Assembly: GCA_025450405.1 (NCBI GenBank)
Contig: JANWHL010000219.1
Location: forward strand, 1-14,621
DNA: 14,621 nucleotides
Source: Ktedonobacterales bacterium
Lineage (GTDB): Bacteria; Chloroflexota; Ktedonobacteria; Ktedonobacterales; JADMIN01
Direction: 5' to 3'
Positions 5,293 to 13,202 of this stretch are shown here, piece by piece. Position 1 is the first letter of the stretch. Every line of letters starts with the position of its first letter. A model generated the notes under the pieces. The model did no database searches. It worked only from the letters and a program-made list of their open reading frames with translations, and was not told the DNA's origin. Position numbers and translations under genes: made by a program.

Positions 5293-8200
5293 ATGGACCA
5301 GAGCGCTACCCAGGTTCCCGCATCGGCCGCTACGGTCGGCGGCGATCGGCTCTTCGCGGGCGGGGGCGAGATGGCGGCGCTGATGCGCGCCACCGACTGG
5401 TCGCGGACGCCGCTGGGCTCGGTCGACATGTGGTCACCAGCGCTGCGCATGATGGTGCGTCTTCTGCTTTCCAATCGCTTTCCGCTGCTGCTCTGGTGGG
5501 GACCGGGCTTCCATCAGCTCTACAATGATCCGTACCGCCCCGTGCTCGGAACCAAGCACCCGCGATCGCTGGGACAGCCGGCCAGCGAATGTTTTCCCGA
5601 GATCTGGGACGTGATCGGCCCGCTGATCGAGGCCCCTTTCACCGGCGGGGCGGCCACCTGGAGCGAAGACCTCTTCCTCGAAGTCCTTCGACATGGCTTC
5701 GTCGAAGAGACACACTTCACCGTGGCGTACAGCCCCGTGCCCGACGACACCGCGCCGCACGGCATCGGCGGTGTGCTGGCCACCGTGCATGAGACCACGG
5801 AGCAAGTGATCGGCGAACGACGCATGGTGGTGTTGCGCGACCTCGGCGCCCGCTCCGCCGAGGCCAAGACCGCCGAAGAGGCCTGCCAGATCGCGGCCGA
5901 GACGATGGCGCTTCACCCGAAAGACGTGCCCTTCGCGCTGATCTATCTGCTCGACCGCGACGGCAAACAGGCGCGATTGGCGGCGTCGGCTGGTGTCGAG
6001 GCGGGGGCGCACATCAGTCCCCATGTAGTCGCGCTTGGCGGAGCTCCCGCCATACACGCCGCTGGTGAGCAGGCATGGCCGCTCGCCACGGCGGTCCGGA
6101 CGAATGCGAGCGTAGTGGTCGAGGATCTGTCCGCGCTCTTCAGTGCCGTGCCTCGCGGACCATGGGCTGACGCGCCGCATAGCGCGGTCGTTGTGCCGGT
6201 CCGATCGAACATCGCCCATCAGCCCGCTGGGCTGCTCGTCATTGGCGTCAGCCCACGGCTACGGTTCGACGACACCTACGCCGGGTTTCTCGAACTGGCG
6301 AGCAGTCAGATCGGGACCGCCATCGCCAACGCCCGGGCCTACGAAGAGGAGCGGCGGCGCGCCGAGGCCCTGGCGGAGATCGACCGCGCCAAGACCGTCT
6401 TCTTCAACAACGTCTCGCACGAATTCCGCACGCCGCTCACCCTGATACTCAGCCCTCTGGACGACCTGCTGGCGCGCCCCCATGATCTTTCCCCCGCCGT
6501 GCGCGCCGAGCTCGATTCCGTCTACCGCAACGCTCTGCGTCTCCTCAAGCTGGTCAACACCCTGCTCGATTTCTCGCGCATCGAGGCCGGCCGGACACGC
6601 GCCATCTATGCGCCGACCGATCTGGCGGCTCTGACATCCGACCTGGCCAGTGTTTTCCGCTCGGTCGCCGAGCGCGCCGGACTGCGCCTGGTGGTGGACT
6701 GTCCGCCACTCCCGGATGATGCCCCGCCAGCCTACGTGGACCGCGACATGTGGGAAAAGATCGTGCTCAACCTTGTCTCCAACGCGTTCAAGTTCACCTT
6801 TGAGGGCTCGATCACCGTCACGCTCCGCCATCTCCCCTCTCCTCGCGGGAGAGGAGCCGGGGGTGAGGTCGTCCTGACCGTCTCCGACACCGGCACGGGC
6901 ATCTCTTCCGCCGAGGTGCCACGGCTCTTCGACCGGTTTCATCGGGTCGAGGGGGCGCGGTCGCGCAGCTATGAGGGCTCGGGGATCGGGCTGGCGCTCG
7001 TGCGCGAGCTGGTCCACATGCACGGCGGGACGATCCACGCGGAGAGCGCCGAGGGGAGAGGGACCACGTTCACGGTCCGGCTGCCGCTGGGGGCGGCGCA
7101 TTTGCCGACCGATCGCGTCGCCGCTGAGCCCGCGTTGGCGGCCACGGCGCTGGGCACCGCGCCATTCCTGGCCGAAGCCCGCGGTTGGCTGCCAGATCCC
7201 GACGGCCAGGGCGTTGGTGGCCAGGAGCCTGACCCGGCGCTGGATTGGCTGCGCGCCGAGGCCAGCGCGCCGGCGGCCGCCCGGTCAGCACGCATCCTGG
7301 TGGCCGACGACAACGCCGACATGCGCGCCTATCTGCGCCGGCTCCTTGGGGAGCGCTACGCGGTGGAGGTCGTGGCCGACGGCGCGCGGGCGCTGGCCGC
7401 GGCCCTCGACCGTCCCCCGGACATCGTCCTGAGCGACGTGATGATGCCCAGCCTCGATGGCTACGGCTTGCTCCGCGCCCTACGCGCCGACGCGCGCACG
7501 GCGGCGATCCCGGTCATCCTGATCTCGGCGCGCGCCGGCGAGGAGGCGACCGTCGAGGGACTGTCGGCTGGGGCTGACGACTATTTGGTCAAGCCCTTCT
7601 CGGCGCGCGAAGTGCTCAGCCGGGTGGCGGCGCGGCTGGAGCTGACGAGGATGCGGCGCGAAGTGCTCCACCGCGCCCGCGAAATGAGCCCCGTCTTCGA
7701 GGCAATGGCCGATGGCGTGGTCATCTATGATGACGCCGGTAGTCTGGTCCAATGGAACGCGGCGGTGGCCGACCTCTTCGAGTTCGACCGGATGCCTGAC
7801 TACGTTGGGCAGCCCGTACGCACGCGCCCGTCGCGGTTGCGTGTGCGCGACGCGGATGGCGAACCGATCCCGGCCGAGCGGCTGCCGTTCATGCGGGCGG
7901 TGCGCGGCGAGACCTTGACGGGCGCGCATGCGGTCGATCTGACTTTCACGGTGCCGAGCGGGCGCGACAAGTACGTAAGCGCCAGCGCGGCGCCGCTGCG
8001 CGACGCCGCCGGGCGCGTCGTGGGCGCCGTCACGGTCTACCGCGACGTGACCGAGCGGCGCCACTTGGAACAGCGCATGCACGATTCGCTCGCGGCGCTG
8101 CTGGGCATGGCGGGGGTGCTCGTCGCCGCACCGGCGGACGATGCCGGCCAACTAGAGACCGAGTGGGCGGAGCCGGAAGCGGCGGAGTCAGTGCTCACAG

Positions 8201-9486
8201 AGGCGGTGCGGCGCGTGCTGGCCCTGATCCAGCGCGCCTTCGCTGGCCAGTACACCGCCGCTTTGTTGGTGGACATCGCCGCGGATGCCGTCCAACCTTT
8301 GGCGGTCGTCGGCCTGACGCCGGAAATTGAGGCCCGCTGGTGGGCGGACTTGAGGCAACATCCGCCGGTGAGCGCCTACCTCCCCGCGCCCCTCATGGAG
8401 CGGCTCCGGGCCGAGGACGTCATCGAGATGGATCTAAGCGGCCAGCTGCCGGTGCCCGGCCAGGACCACTGGGGCATTCAGCGGGTGCTCGCCGCGGCGC
8501 AGCGCCTCCCCCAGGGCCAACTGTGTGTCATAGGGGTGGAGGTGCGCGACCGCGCCGTGTTCACGCCGCCGGAGCGCGAGCTGGCGCAAGCGGCGGTCCG
8601 CCTGGTGGCGCTGGTCGTCGAGCGCGAGCGGCTGCGGCGCGAGCGCGCCGAAGGCCAGTTGCGCGAGCTGACGCTCCAGATGGCGAACGCACGCATGGAC
8701 GAGTTCCTGGGCATCGCCAGCCACGAGCTGCGCACCCCACTCACCGCCCTCAAGGCCAACCTCCAGATCCTTGAACGCCGCCTGGTCGCGACGGAGCTTG
8801 ACCGGACCACCGCCAACGGGGTAACCGCGGCACCCGACGGGAGCGCGGGTGTGGCCGACGCCGAGCTCCCGCGCCTGCTCGTGGCGGCGCGCCGCGCCCT
8901 GGTCGCCGCCGAGCGCAGCGGTGAGCGCCTGGAGCGCCTGGTCGGCGACCTGGTGGACGTCTCGCGCATCCAGGCCGGCAAACTCGAGCTCCGGCCAGCG
9001 CCCTGCGACCTGCTCGCCATTGTCCGCGAGGCAGTGGAGGAGCAGCGAGCGGCCTGGCCTGGGCGAGCCCTCAGCCTGGACTTGCCGCGCCGCGCGCCCC
9101 TGCGGATCGATGCCGACGCCGACCGCATCGGCCAGGTGGTGACGAACTACCTCACCAACGCGCTCAAGTACTCGACGGCGGACGCGCCGGTGGAGGTGCG
9201 CGTGCGGGTGCGCGGCGGGGTCGCGCACGTCACTGTCCGCGACCACGGCCCTGGGCTGACGGCGGCGGGGCGCGCCCGGCTGTTCGAGCGCTTCTACCGC
9301 GTGCCGGGCGTGACGCTGCAAAGTGGCTCGGGGGTGGGTCTCGGGTTGGGGCTGCACATCTGCAAGACGATCGTCGAGCGGCACGGCGGCGAGGTGGGCG
9401 TGACGAGCAAGCCAGGTGCGGGGTCTACTTTCTGGTTCACGCTGCCGCTCGCGGCGGACGCGGAAGGCGTCACCCCTCCACGTTGA
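5293..9486 (+). CDS. Dual-core hybrid sensor histidine kinase/response regulator (PAS-GAF-HK-REC-PAS-GAF-HK)
   Basis: A 1397-residue soluble signalling protein with no membrane segment. Domains in order: PAS (about 20-170; DWSRTPLG, then WWGPGFHQLYND), GAF (178-350), HisKA with phospho-acceptor His376 (VSHEFRTPLT), HATPase with N-box Asn497 and DTGTGI (532-537), receiver (666-785) with phospho-acceptor Asp715 and the conserved KPF, second PAS (798-930), a GAF-like segment (about 930-1130), second HisKA with His1144 (ASHELRTPLT), and second HATPase with N-box Asn1289, DHGPGL (1317-1322) and GVGLGLGLH. Both kinase cores look intact. The start at 5293 has GAGGAG 6 bases upstream; an ATG at 5251 is possible and adds 14 residues. 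Residues 514-525 (LPSPRGRGAGGE) are encoded by a dispersed palindromic repeat. The signal and final target are unknown. The 3' end overlaps meaB by 17 bases. Confidence 0.93.
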   Translation: MDQSATQVPASAATVGGDRLFAGGGEMAALMRATDWSRTPLGSVDMWSPALRMMVRLLLSNRFPLLLWWGPGFHQLYNDPYRPVLGTKHPRSLGQPASECFPEIWDVIGPLIEAPFTGGAATWSEDLFLEVLRHGFVEETHFTVAYSPVPDDTAPHGIGGVLATVHETTEQVIGERRMVVLRDLGARSAEAKTAEEACQIAAETMALHPKDVPFALIYLLDRDGKQARLAASAGVEAGAHISPHVVALGGAPAIHAAGEQAWPLATAVRTNASVVVEDLSALFSAVPRGPWADAPHSAVVVPVRSNIAHQPAGLLVIGVSPRLRFDDTYAGFLELASSQIGTAIANARAYEEERRRAEALAEIDRAKTVFFNNVSHEFRTPLTLILSPLDDLLARPHDLSPAVRAELDSVYRNALRLLKLVNTLLDFSRIEAGRTRAIYAPTDLAALTSDLASVFRSVAERAGLRLVVDCPPLPDDAPPAYVDRDMWEKIVLNLVSNAFKFTFEGSITVTLRHLPSPRGRGAGGEVVLTVSDTGTGISSAEVPRLFDRFHRVEGARSRSYEGSGIGLALVRELVHMHGGTIHAESAEGRGTTFTVRLPLGAAHLPTDRVAAEPALAATALGTAPFLAEARGWLPDPDGQGVGGQEPDPALDWLRAEASAPAAARSARILVADDNADMRAYLRRLLGERYAVEVVADGARALAAALDRPPDIVLSDVMMPSLDGYGLLRALRADARTAAIPVILISARAGEEATVEGLSAGADDYLVKPFSAREVLSRVAARLELTRMRREVLHRAREMSPVFEAMADGVVIYDDAGSLVQWNAAVADLFEFDRMPDYVGQPVRTRPSRLRVRDADGEPIPAERLPFMRAVRGETLTGAHAVDLTFTVPSGRDKYVSASAAPLRDAAGRVVGAVTVYRDVTERRHLEQRMHDSLAALLGMAGVLVAAPADDAGQLETEWAEPEAAESVLTEAVRRVLALIQRAFAGQYTAALLVDIAADAVQPLAVVGLTPEIEARWWADLRQHPPVSAYLPAPLMERLRAEDVIEMDLSGQLPVPGQDHWGIQRVLAAAQRLPQGQLCVIGVEVRDRAVFTPPERELAQAAVRLVALVVERERLRRERAEGQLRELTLQMANARMDEFLGIASHELRTPLTALKANLQILERRLVATELDRTTANGVTAAPDGSAGVADAELPRLLVAARRALVAAERSGERLERLVGDLVDVSRIQAGKLELRPAPCDLLAIVREAVEEQRAAWPGRALSLDLPRRAPLRIDADADRIGQVVTNYLTNALKYSTADAPVEVRVRVRGGVAHVTVRDHGPGLTAAGRARLFERFYRVPGVTLQSGSGVGLGLGLHICKTIVERHGGEVGVTSKPGAGSTFWFTLPLAADAEGVTPPR
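6828..6868 (-). repeat. Palindromic dispersed repeat copy inside the kinase gene
   Basis: Read on the minus strand, these 41 bases align without gaps to 651-691 with 32 matches by hand count. The hairpin survives: CCCTCTCC arms region at 6836-6842 pairs with 6848-6854 (7 bp, 5-base loop). One arm pair has changed on both sides (C-G to T-A), keeping the stem. It is in frame and adds about 12 residues between two beta strands of the first HATPase domain. Confidence 0.8.
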
Positions 9487-10423
9487 GGCCGACGCGCCGC
9501 GCCAGGATCGCCGCCGCGCTATAGGGATCGGTCCGGCGCGCGATGACCTCCTCGACGAGTTGATCCCACTCGGCGGGGGCCACGGCCGCCCGCAGGCGAT
9601 CCAGCAGCGCCTGGTTCAGCAGGGCCAGTATCTCACTCCGGGCTTGCTGCCCCCGGCGGCTGGCGAGCTGGCCGGACTCCGCCAGGAAACGCTGGTGGTT
9701 GGCCAGGGCGTCGGCAAGCGCGGGCACCCCTTCGCCATTGGCGGCGATGGTCTTGATGATTGGTGGCTTCCACTGGCGCTCAGCGCGGTGGGTATCGAGA
9801 CTCATCAGCATGCGCAGCTCGGCGGCTGTCTGGTCGGCGCCGGGGCGGTCCGCTTTGTTGACGACGAAGATGTCGGCGATCTCCAGGATGCCCGCCTTGA
9901 TGGCCTGGATGTCGTCGCCCATGCCCGGCACCGTGACCACCACCACTGACTGCGCCGCGCGCACGATCTCGACCTCGGCCTGGCCAGCGCCCACCGTCTC
10001 GATCACGATGGTGTCATAGCTGGCGGCATCGAGCGCGCGGACGACATCGCGCGTGGAGGCGGCCAGCCCGCCCAGGCTGCCGCGGCTGGCCATACTGCGG
10101 ATGAAGACGTTGGGGTCGCCGGCCAGCTCCTGCATACGAATGCGGTCGCCCAGGATCGCGCCGCCGGTGAACGGGCTGCTGGGGTCCACGGCCACCACGC
10201 CGACGCGTTGTTCGCGCCGTCGCAGCTCGCGCACGAGCTGGGTCACCAGCGTGCTCTTGCCCGCGCCGGGCGAGCCGGTGAACCCGACGATGTGGGCGTG
10301 GCCGCCGCGCAGATGGAGCGCGGCGAGAATCGCGCGTGCCTCCGGCGCGCCGTTCTCGATCAGCGTGACCACGCGCGCCAGCGCCCGGCGGTCGCCCGCG
10401 AGGACACGATCGACGATCTCCAT
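9470..10423 (-). CDS. meaB: Methylmalonyl-CoA mutase-associated GTPase MeaB
   Basis: A 317-residue G3E-family GTPase that loads, protects and repairs the B12 cofactor of methylmalonyl-CoA mutase. Visible motifs: Walker A GSPGAGKST (50-58), VDPSSPFTGGAILGDRIRM (79-97), ETVGAGQAE (142-150, G3 region), and NKAD (189-192) for guanine binding. The length matches the family. The ATG at 10423 lies one base after the TGA of the B12-subunit gene, so translation is probably coupled; the longer frame start at 10492 lies inside that gene and is rejected. Older annotations call the family ArgK or LAO/AO transport ATPase. It shares an operon with its expected partner. The 3' end overlaps the convergent kinase gene. 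Confidence 0.94.
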   Translation of the reverse strand: MEIVDRVLAGDRRALARVVTLIENGAPEARAILAALHLRGGHAHIVGFTGSPGAGKSTLVTQLVRELRRREQRVGVVAVDPSSPFTGGAILGDRIRMQELAGDPNVFIRSMASRGSLGGLAASTRDVVRALDAASYDTIVIETVGAGQAEVEIVRAAQSVVVVTVPGMGDDIQAIKAGILEIADIFVVNKADRPGADQTAAELRMLMSLDTHRAERQWKPPIIKTIAANGEGVPALADALANHQRFLAESGQLASRRGQQARSEILALLNQALLDRLRAAVAPAEWDQLVEEVIARRTDPYSAAAILARRVGLNVEG

Positions 10424-10424
10424 C

Positions 10425-10955
10425 TCAGCCCGCTGTCTGCCCGGAGGCGCCCGCGCCAGCCGACGTGCCCGCGGACTCGCCCGGGGTTGCACCTGAGGAC
10501 TCGCCCGACAGCCCGCCCAGCGGCGAGAGCGCGCGAGTGAGTCGCTCGGTGTGAACGTTGGCCCGGACGAAGTCGATGATGGATTGCATGGGCGTTCCCG
10601 GACCGAAGTTGCCGCGGATACCCAGCGCCTCGATGGCGGGGATGTCCTCGTCCGGGAGGATGCCGCCGGCCAAAACCAGCACGTCGTCCACGCCGTTCTG
10701 GCGCAGCGAGTCCATCACCTTGGGGAAGAGCGCCATGTGCGCGCCGGAGAGGATGCTCATGAGGATGGCGTCCACATCCTCCTGAATGGCGGCCTCGACG
10801 ATCATCGTCGGCGTCTGGCGGATGCCGGTGTAGATGACCTCCATGCCGGCGTCGCGCAGCGCGCGCGCGATCACCTTGGCCCCGCGGTCGTGGCCGTCGA
10901 GGCCAGGCTTGGCCACCAGCACCCGGATCTTGCGCTCAGCGGTTTGCTCAGTCAT
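10425..10955 (-). CDS. Methylmalonyl-CoA mutase B12-binding (C-terminal/small) subunit
   Basis: A 176-residue cobalamin-binding protein that carries adenosylcobalamin for the mutase interconverting methylmalonyl-CoA and succinyl-CoA. The B12 motif DGHDRG (20-25) gives the cobalt ligand His22, followed by SILSGAH (67-73), LAGG (95-98) and FGPGTPM (117-123). Only the B12 domain is present, so the catalytic large subunit must be encoded elsewhere, as in species with split mutases; it is not in this window. Residues about 148-176 form a Gly/Ser/Ala tail with an 8-codon repeat, not typical of the family. The start ATG has no good ribosome-binding site but overlaps the stop of a small upstream frame (ATGA). 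Other B12 mutases (isobutyryl- or ethylmalonyl-CoA type) have similar subunits; MeaB next door fits the family generally. Confidence 0.9.
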   Translation of the reverse strand: MTEQTAERKIRVLVAKPGLDGHDRGAKVIARALRDAGMEVIYTGIRQTPTMIVEAAIQEDVDAILMSILSGAHMALFPKVMDSLRQNGVDDVLVLAGGILPDEDIPAIEALGIRGNFGPGTPMQSIIDFVRANVHTERLTRALSPLGGLSGESSGATPGESAGTSAGAGASGQTAG

Positions 10956-10996
10956 CGGATTGCCCAGTCATCGGTCTGCCCTCTCATCGAGTCGCG
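10949..10996. repeat. Degenerate 16-bp tandem repeat over the B12-subunit start
   Basis: CAGTCATCGGATTGCC (10949-10964) and CAGTCATCGGTCTGCC (10965-10980) match at 14 of 16 positions. A third, weaker copy follows at 10981-10996. The first unit contains the start codon of the B12-subunit gene on the minus strand, so the repeat has copied an ATG-containing stretch out of frame. Confidence 0.6.
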
Positions 10997-11083
10997 GGCG
11001 CGCCCACAGCCGCGGGCGTCCCCGTCCCCCTTTGCGCGCTCGGCCCCGTTCGGCGCCATTGCCGTAAACATCCCGTCAGTCAT
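10952..11083 (-). CDS. Possible 43-residue leader ORF upstream of the B12 subunit
   Basis: A short frame starting MTDGMFTAM and ending DDWAIR. Its TGA overlaps the ATG of the B12-subunit gene in an ATGA arrangement typical of translational coupling. GGAGG lies 11 bases before its ATG (11099-11095), rather far. It lies within the leader expected from the promoter at 11160-11188, and the following gene lacks its own ribosome-binding site. I recognise no homology, and chance is quite possible. Confidence 0.25.
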   Translation of the reverse strand: MTDGMFTAMAPNGAERAKGDGDARGCGRARDSMRGQTDDWAIR

Positions 11084-11104
11084 CTCATGTCGTCCTCCGG
11101 CGCT

Positions 11105-11120
11105 CCGCGGCGCGCCGCGG
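11105..11120. repeat. 16-bp perfect GC palindrome
   Basis: CCGCGGCGCGCCGCGG reads the same on both strands. It lies in the leader between the promoter at 11160-11188 and the B12-subunit gene, about 85 bases after the fabG stop. It could form a strong RNA stem, but a purely G/C palindrome may also arise by chance in this DNA. Confidence 0.4.
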
Positions 11121-11159
11121 CAACCGCATATCGTCCACGCGCCGGCGGCACCCGGTGGG

Positions 11160-11188
11160 ATTGTACACGCGGCGGTGCACGCTCGCAA
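11160..11188 (-). promoter_or_regulatory. Promoter of the B12-subunit/meaB operon
   Basis: On the minus strand: TTGCGA (11188-11183), exactly 17 bases, then TACAAT (11165-11160). This is the best sigma-70-type match seen in the window. It lies 17 bases past the fabG stop and points at the B12-subunit gene, giving a leader of about 200 bases. It indicates that the pair is transcribed separately from fabG. Confidence 0.65.
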
Positions 11189-11204
11189 CCGCGCGGTCAC
11201 CCGC

Positions 11205-12002
11205 TCATCCCCCGCGCATGGTGATGCCGCCATCCACCGCCAGCGTCTGGCCGGTGATGTAGCCGGCTTCCGGCCCGCAGAAGAAGGCGATGGTCGCGGC
11301 AATTTCATCGGCGGTGCCAAAGCGGTTGAGCGGCGTGACGCTCAGCATATAGTCCCGCAGTTGCTGGTTGACGGTGGAGGTGAGCTCGGTGGGGACGAAA
11401 CCGGGGGCCACGGCGTTCACCGTGATGCCGCGGCTCGCCACCTCGCGCGCGGTGGACTTCGTGAGCGCCACCAGCGCCGCCTTCGAGGCGGCATAGTTCG
11501 CCTGGCCCGCCTGGCCGACCAGCCCCGAGACGGAGGCGACATTGACGATGCGGCCCCAGCGCGCGCGCAGCATCGTGCGCAGGGCGGCGCGGGTGCAGAG
11601 GAAGGCGGAGGTGAGATTGGTGGTCATCACGCTTTCGAACTGCTCCAGCGTCATCTGGATCAGCAGGCGGTCGTGCGTCGTCCCGGCGTTGTTGACCAGA
11701 ATCGCGACGGGGCCGAGGTCGCGCTCGACGGCGGCGTAGAGCTGGACTACGTCCGCCTCGCGGCTCACATCCGCGGCGAAGGCGCCCGTGCGCCGACCCA
11801 GCGCGGTCACGGCGGCGCGCACCTCCTCGGCCCCGGCGGCGTCCGCGCGGTAATTGATGGCTACGTCCGCGCCCAGCGCCGCCAGGCGCAGCGCCGTCGC
11901 TCGCCCGATGCCTCGGCTGCTGCCCGTGACCAGCGCCACGCGGCCGGCCAGTGGCGGCCGCTCTGGCGGCCCCGCCGCGCTGGTGGATTCCTCGCTCGCC
12001 AT
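11205..12002 (-). CDS. fabG: 3-oxoacyl-ACP reductase FabG (short-chain dehydrogenase)
   Basis: A 265-residue classical short-chain dehydrogenase, predicted to reduce 3-oxoacyl-ACP (or -CoA) with NADPH in fatty acid elongation. Motifs: TGSSRGIG (26-33) for nucleotide binding, NNAG (104-107), catalytic Ser157, Tyr170 and Lys174 (NYAASK), then APGFVPTELT and the C-terminal ITGQTLAVDGG typical of FabG. The ATG at 12002 has AAGGAG 8 bases upstream; a TTG at 12023 is the less likely start. About 20 extra residues precede the fold, rich in S, A, P and E. No other fatty acid genes are adjacent, so it could be a FabG-like paralogue, for example an acetoacetyl-CoA reductase. No clear promoter is seen in the 134 bases between it and galU. 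Confidence 0.88.
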   Translation of the reverse strand: MASEESTSAAGPPERPPLAGRVALVTGSSRGIGRATALRLAALGADVAINYRADAAGAEEVRAAVTALGRRTGAFAADVSREADVVQLYAAVERDLGPVAILVNNAGTTHDRLLIQMTLEQFESVMTTNLTSAFLCTRAALRTMLRARWGRIVNVASVSGLVGQAGQANYAASKAALVALTKSTAREVASRGITVNAVAPGFVPTELTSTVNQQLRDYMLSVTPLNRFGTADEIAATIAFFCGPEAGYITGQTLAVDGGITMRGG

Positions 12003-12136
12003 CCTAGTTGCTCCTTCTCGCAAAAGACGCGGTGAGTCATGGCCCGCGTTGGGATCGTCACCCCTTGCCCGCTCAAAATAGCCGCACGCTCTGCTGACGC
12101 CCGCGCGACGGGAGGACCGAGGCGCTGGACGCCGTG

Positions 12137-13033
12137 TCAGGATGCGGAGAGGCGCAGGGTGCGGAGATACGCTGTGACGCCGGGCGCCAGATCGGGCCGG
12201 CGCAGCGCGTAGGCCAGCGAGGTGGTCAGGAAGCCCACGGGGTCGCCGATGTCGAAGCGTTCGCCCTCGAACTCATAGGCGTAGATTGGCTCGCGGTCGC
12301 GCAGGGCGCGGATGGCGTCGGTAAGCTGGATCTCGCCGCCGGCGCCGGGTACGGTGCGCTCCAGCGCGCCGAAGATGCTCGGGGTCAGCACATAGCGCCC
12401 GATGATGATCAGGTCGGAGGGCGCCTCCGCCGCCGGCGGCTTCTCGACCACATCGCGGACGTGGTGGATCCTGGGACCAAGCCCGCCGCTGGGGTCCACC
12501 GGCTCGACGGCGACCACACCATAGCGCGAGACCTGGTCGCGTGGGACGCGCATCACCCCCAGCACGATGCCACCGTGGCGCTCCTGGACCCGGGCCAGCT
12601 GCTCCAGGCACGGGCGCCCGCCATCGTTGCGCACCAGGTCGTCCGGCAGCAGCACGCCAAAGGGCTCCGCGCCGACGAGGTCCCTGGCCATGAGGATGGC
12701 GTGGCCGAGGCCCTTGGGCTCTGGCTGGCGCGTGACGGTGATCTGGGCCATGCGCTCGATCCGACGCAACTCCTCCAGCCGCGCCGTGTCGCCCTTGCGC
12801 TGGAGCATCCGCTCGAGTTCGGGCGTCTCGTCGAAGTGGTCCTCGATGGCGCGCTTGGTCCGCGAGGTGATGACGATCAAGTGCGAGACGCCCGACTCGA
12901 CCGCCTCTTCGACGATGTATTGGATGGCCGGCTTGTCGGCGAGGGGAACCATCTCTTTGGGGATGGCCTTGGTGGCTGGGAGCAGGCGCGTCCCCAGGCC
13001 GGCGGCGGGGATGACGGCCTTGTGAATGCCCAT
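12137..13033 (-). CDS. galU: UTP-glucose-1-phosphate uridylyltransferase GalU
   Basis: A 298-residue nucleotidyltransferase that makes UDP-glucose from UTP and glucose-1-phosphate, for glycans and polysaccharides. Motifs: AAGLGTRLLPATKAIPKEM (10-28) for nucleotide binding, PEPKGLGHA (104-112), LLPDDL with metal-binding Asp131-Asp132, VVEKP, GGEIQLTDAI and FDIGDPVGF. The length is typical. The ATG at 13033 begins at the normal family N-terminus and has GGAG 9 bases upstream; the frame open to 13177 runs through the promoter and is rejected. It is probably a single-gene unit: it has its own promoter and a terminator-like hairpin stands before it. The product could support glycogen or envelope sugar synthesis; the GH57 enzyme elsewhere in the window is the only other glucan gene. 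Confidence 0.95.
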   Translation of the reverse strand: MGIHKAVIPAAGLGTRLLPATKAIPKEMVPLADKPAIQYIVEEAVESGVSHLIVITSRTKRAIEDHFDETPELERMLQRKGDTARLEELRRIERMAQITVTRQPEPKGLGHAILMARDLVGAEPFGVLLPDDLVRNDGGRPCLEQLARVQERHGGIVLGVMRVPRDQVSRYGVVAVEPVDPSGGLGPRIHHVRDVVEKPPAAEAPSDLIIIGRYVLTPSIFGALERTVPGAGGEIQLTDAIRALRDREPIYAYEFEGERFDIGDPVGFLTTSLAYALRRPDLAPGVTAYLRTLRLSAS

Positions 13034-13078
13034 GGCGGCTGTCTCCAAACTGACTGTGAGTTTTGGTACGCACGGGCC

Positions 13079-13108
13079 ATTATCGTGCCCCAGCCGTCCC
13101 GGCGGCAA
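13079..13108 (-). promoter_or_regulatory. Promoter of galU
   Basis: On the minus strand: TTGCCG (13108-13103), 18 bases, then GATAAT (13084-13079). RNA would start near 13072, about 40 bases before the galU ATG. Four of six bases match the consensus at -35 and five of six at -10. Confidence 0.55.
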
Positions 13109-13123
13109 GTTCGAGCACGAAAC

Positions 13124-13156
13124 GGCGCCCGGCGGGGACCCTCCCCACCGGGCGCC
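13124..13156 (-). terminator. Strong hairpin between the phosphohydrolase gene and galU
   Basis: GGCGCCCGG (13124-13132) pairs with CCGGGCGCC (13148-13156). After one mismatch a further 5 bp pair (GGGGA/TCCCC) around a CCC loop. On the minus strand it lies about 47 bases after the stop of the phosphohydrolase gene and just upstream of the galU promoter, followed by GTTTCG. The T-run is weak, so termination is inferred from strength and place. Confidence 0.6.
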
Positions 13157-13202
13157 ACGCATGCGTCCACCCGTCACGGGCGGACCGCTAGGTTGTCAGA
13201 TC

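Noticed and set aside
10551..12035. 494-codon + strand frame opposite the B12-subunit and fabG genes
   Set aside because: It is the antisense shadow of two clear genes and of the spacer between them; it has no domain motif and many Arg/Gly/His runs.
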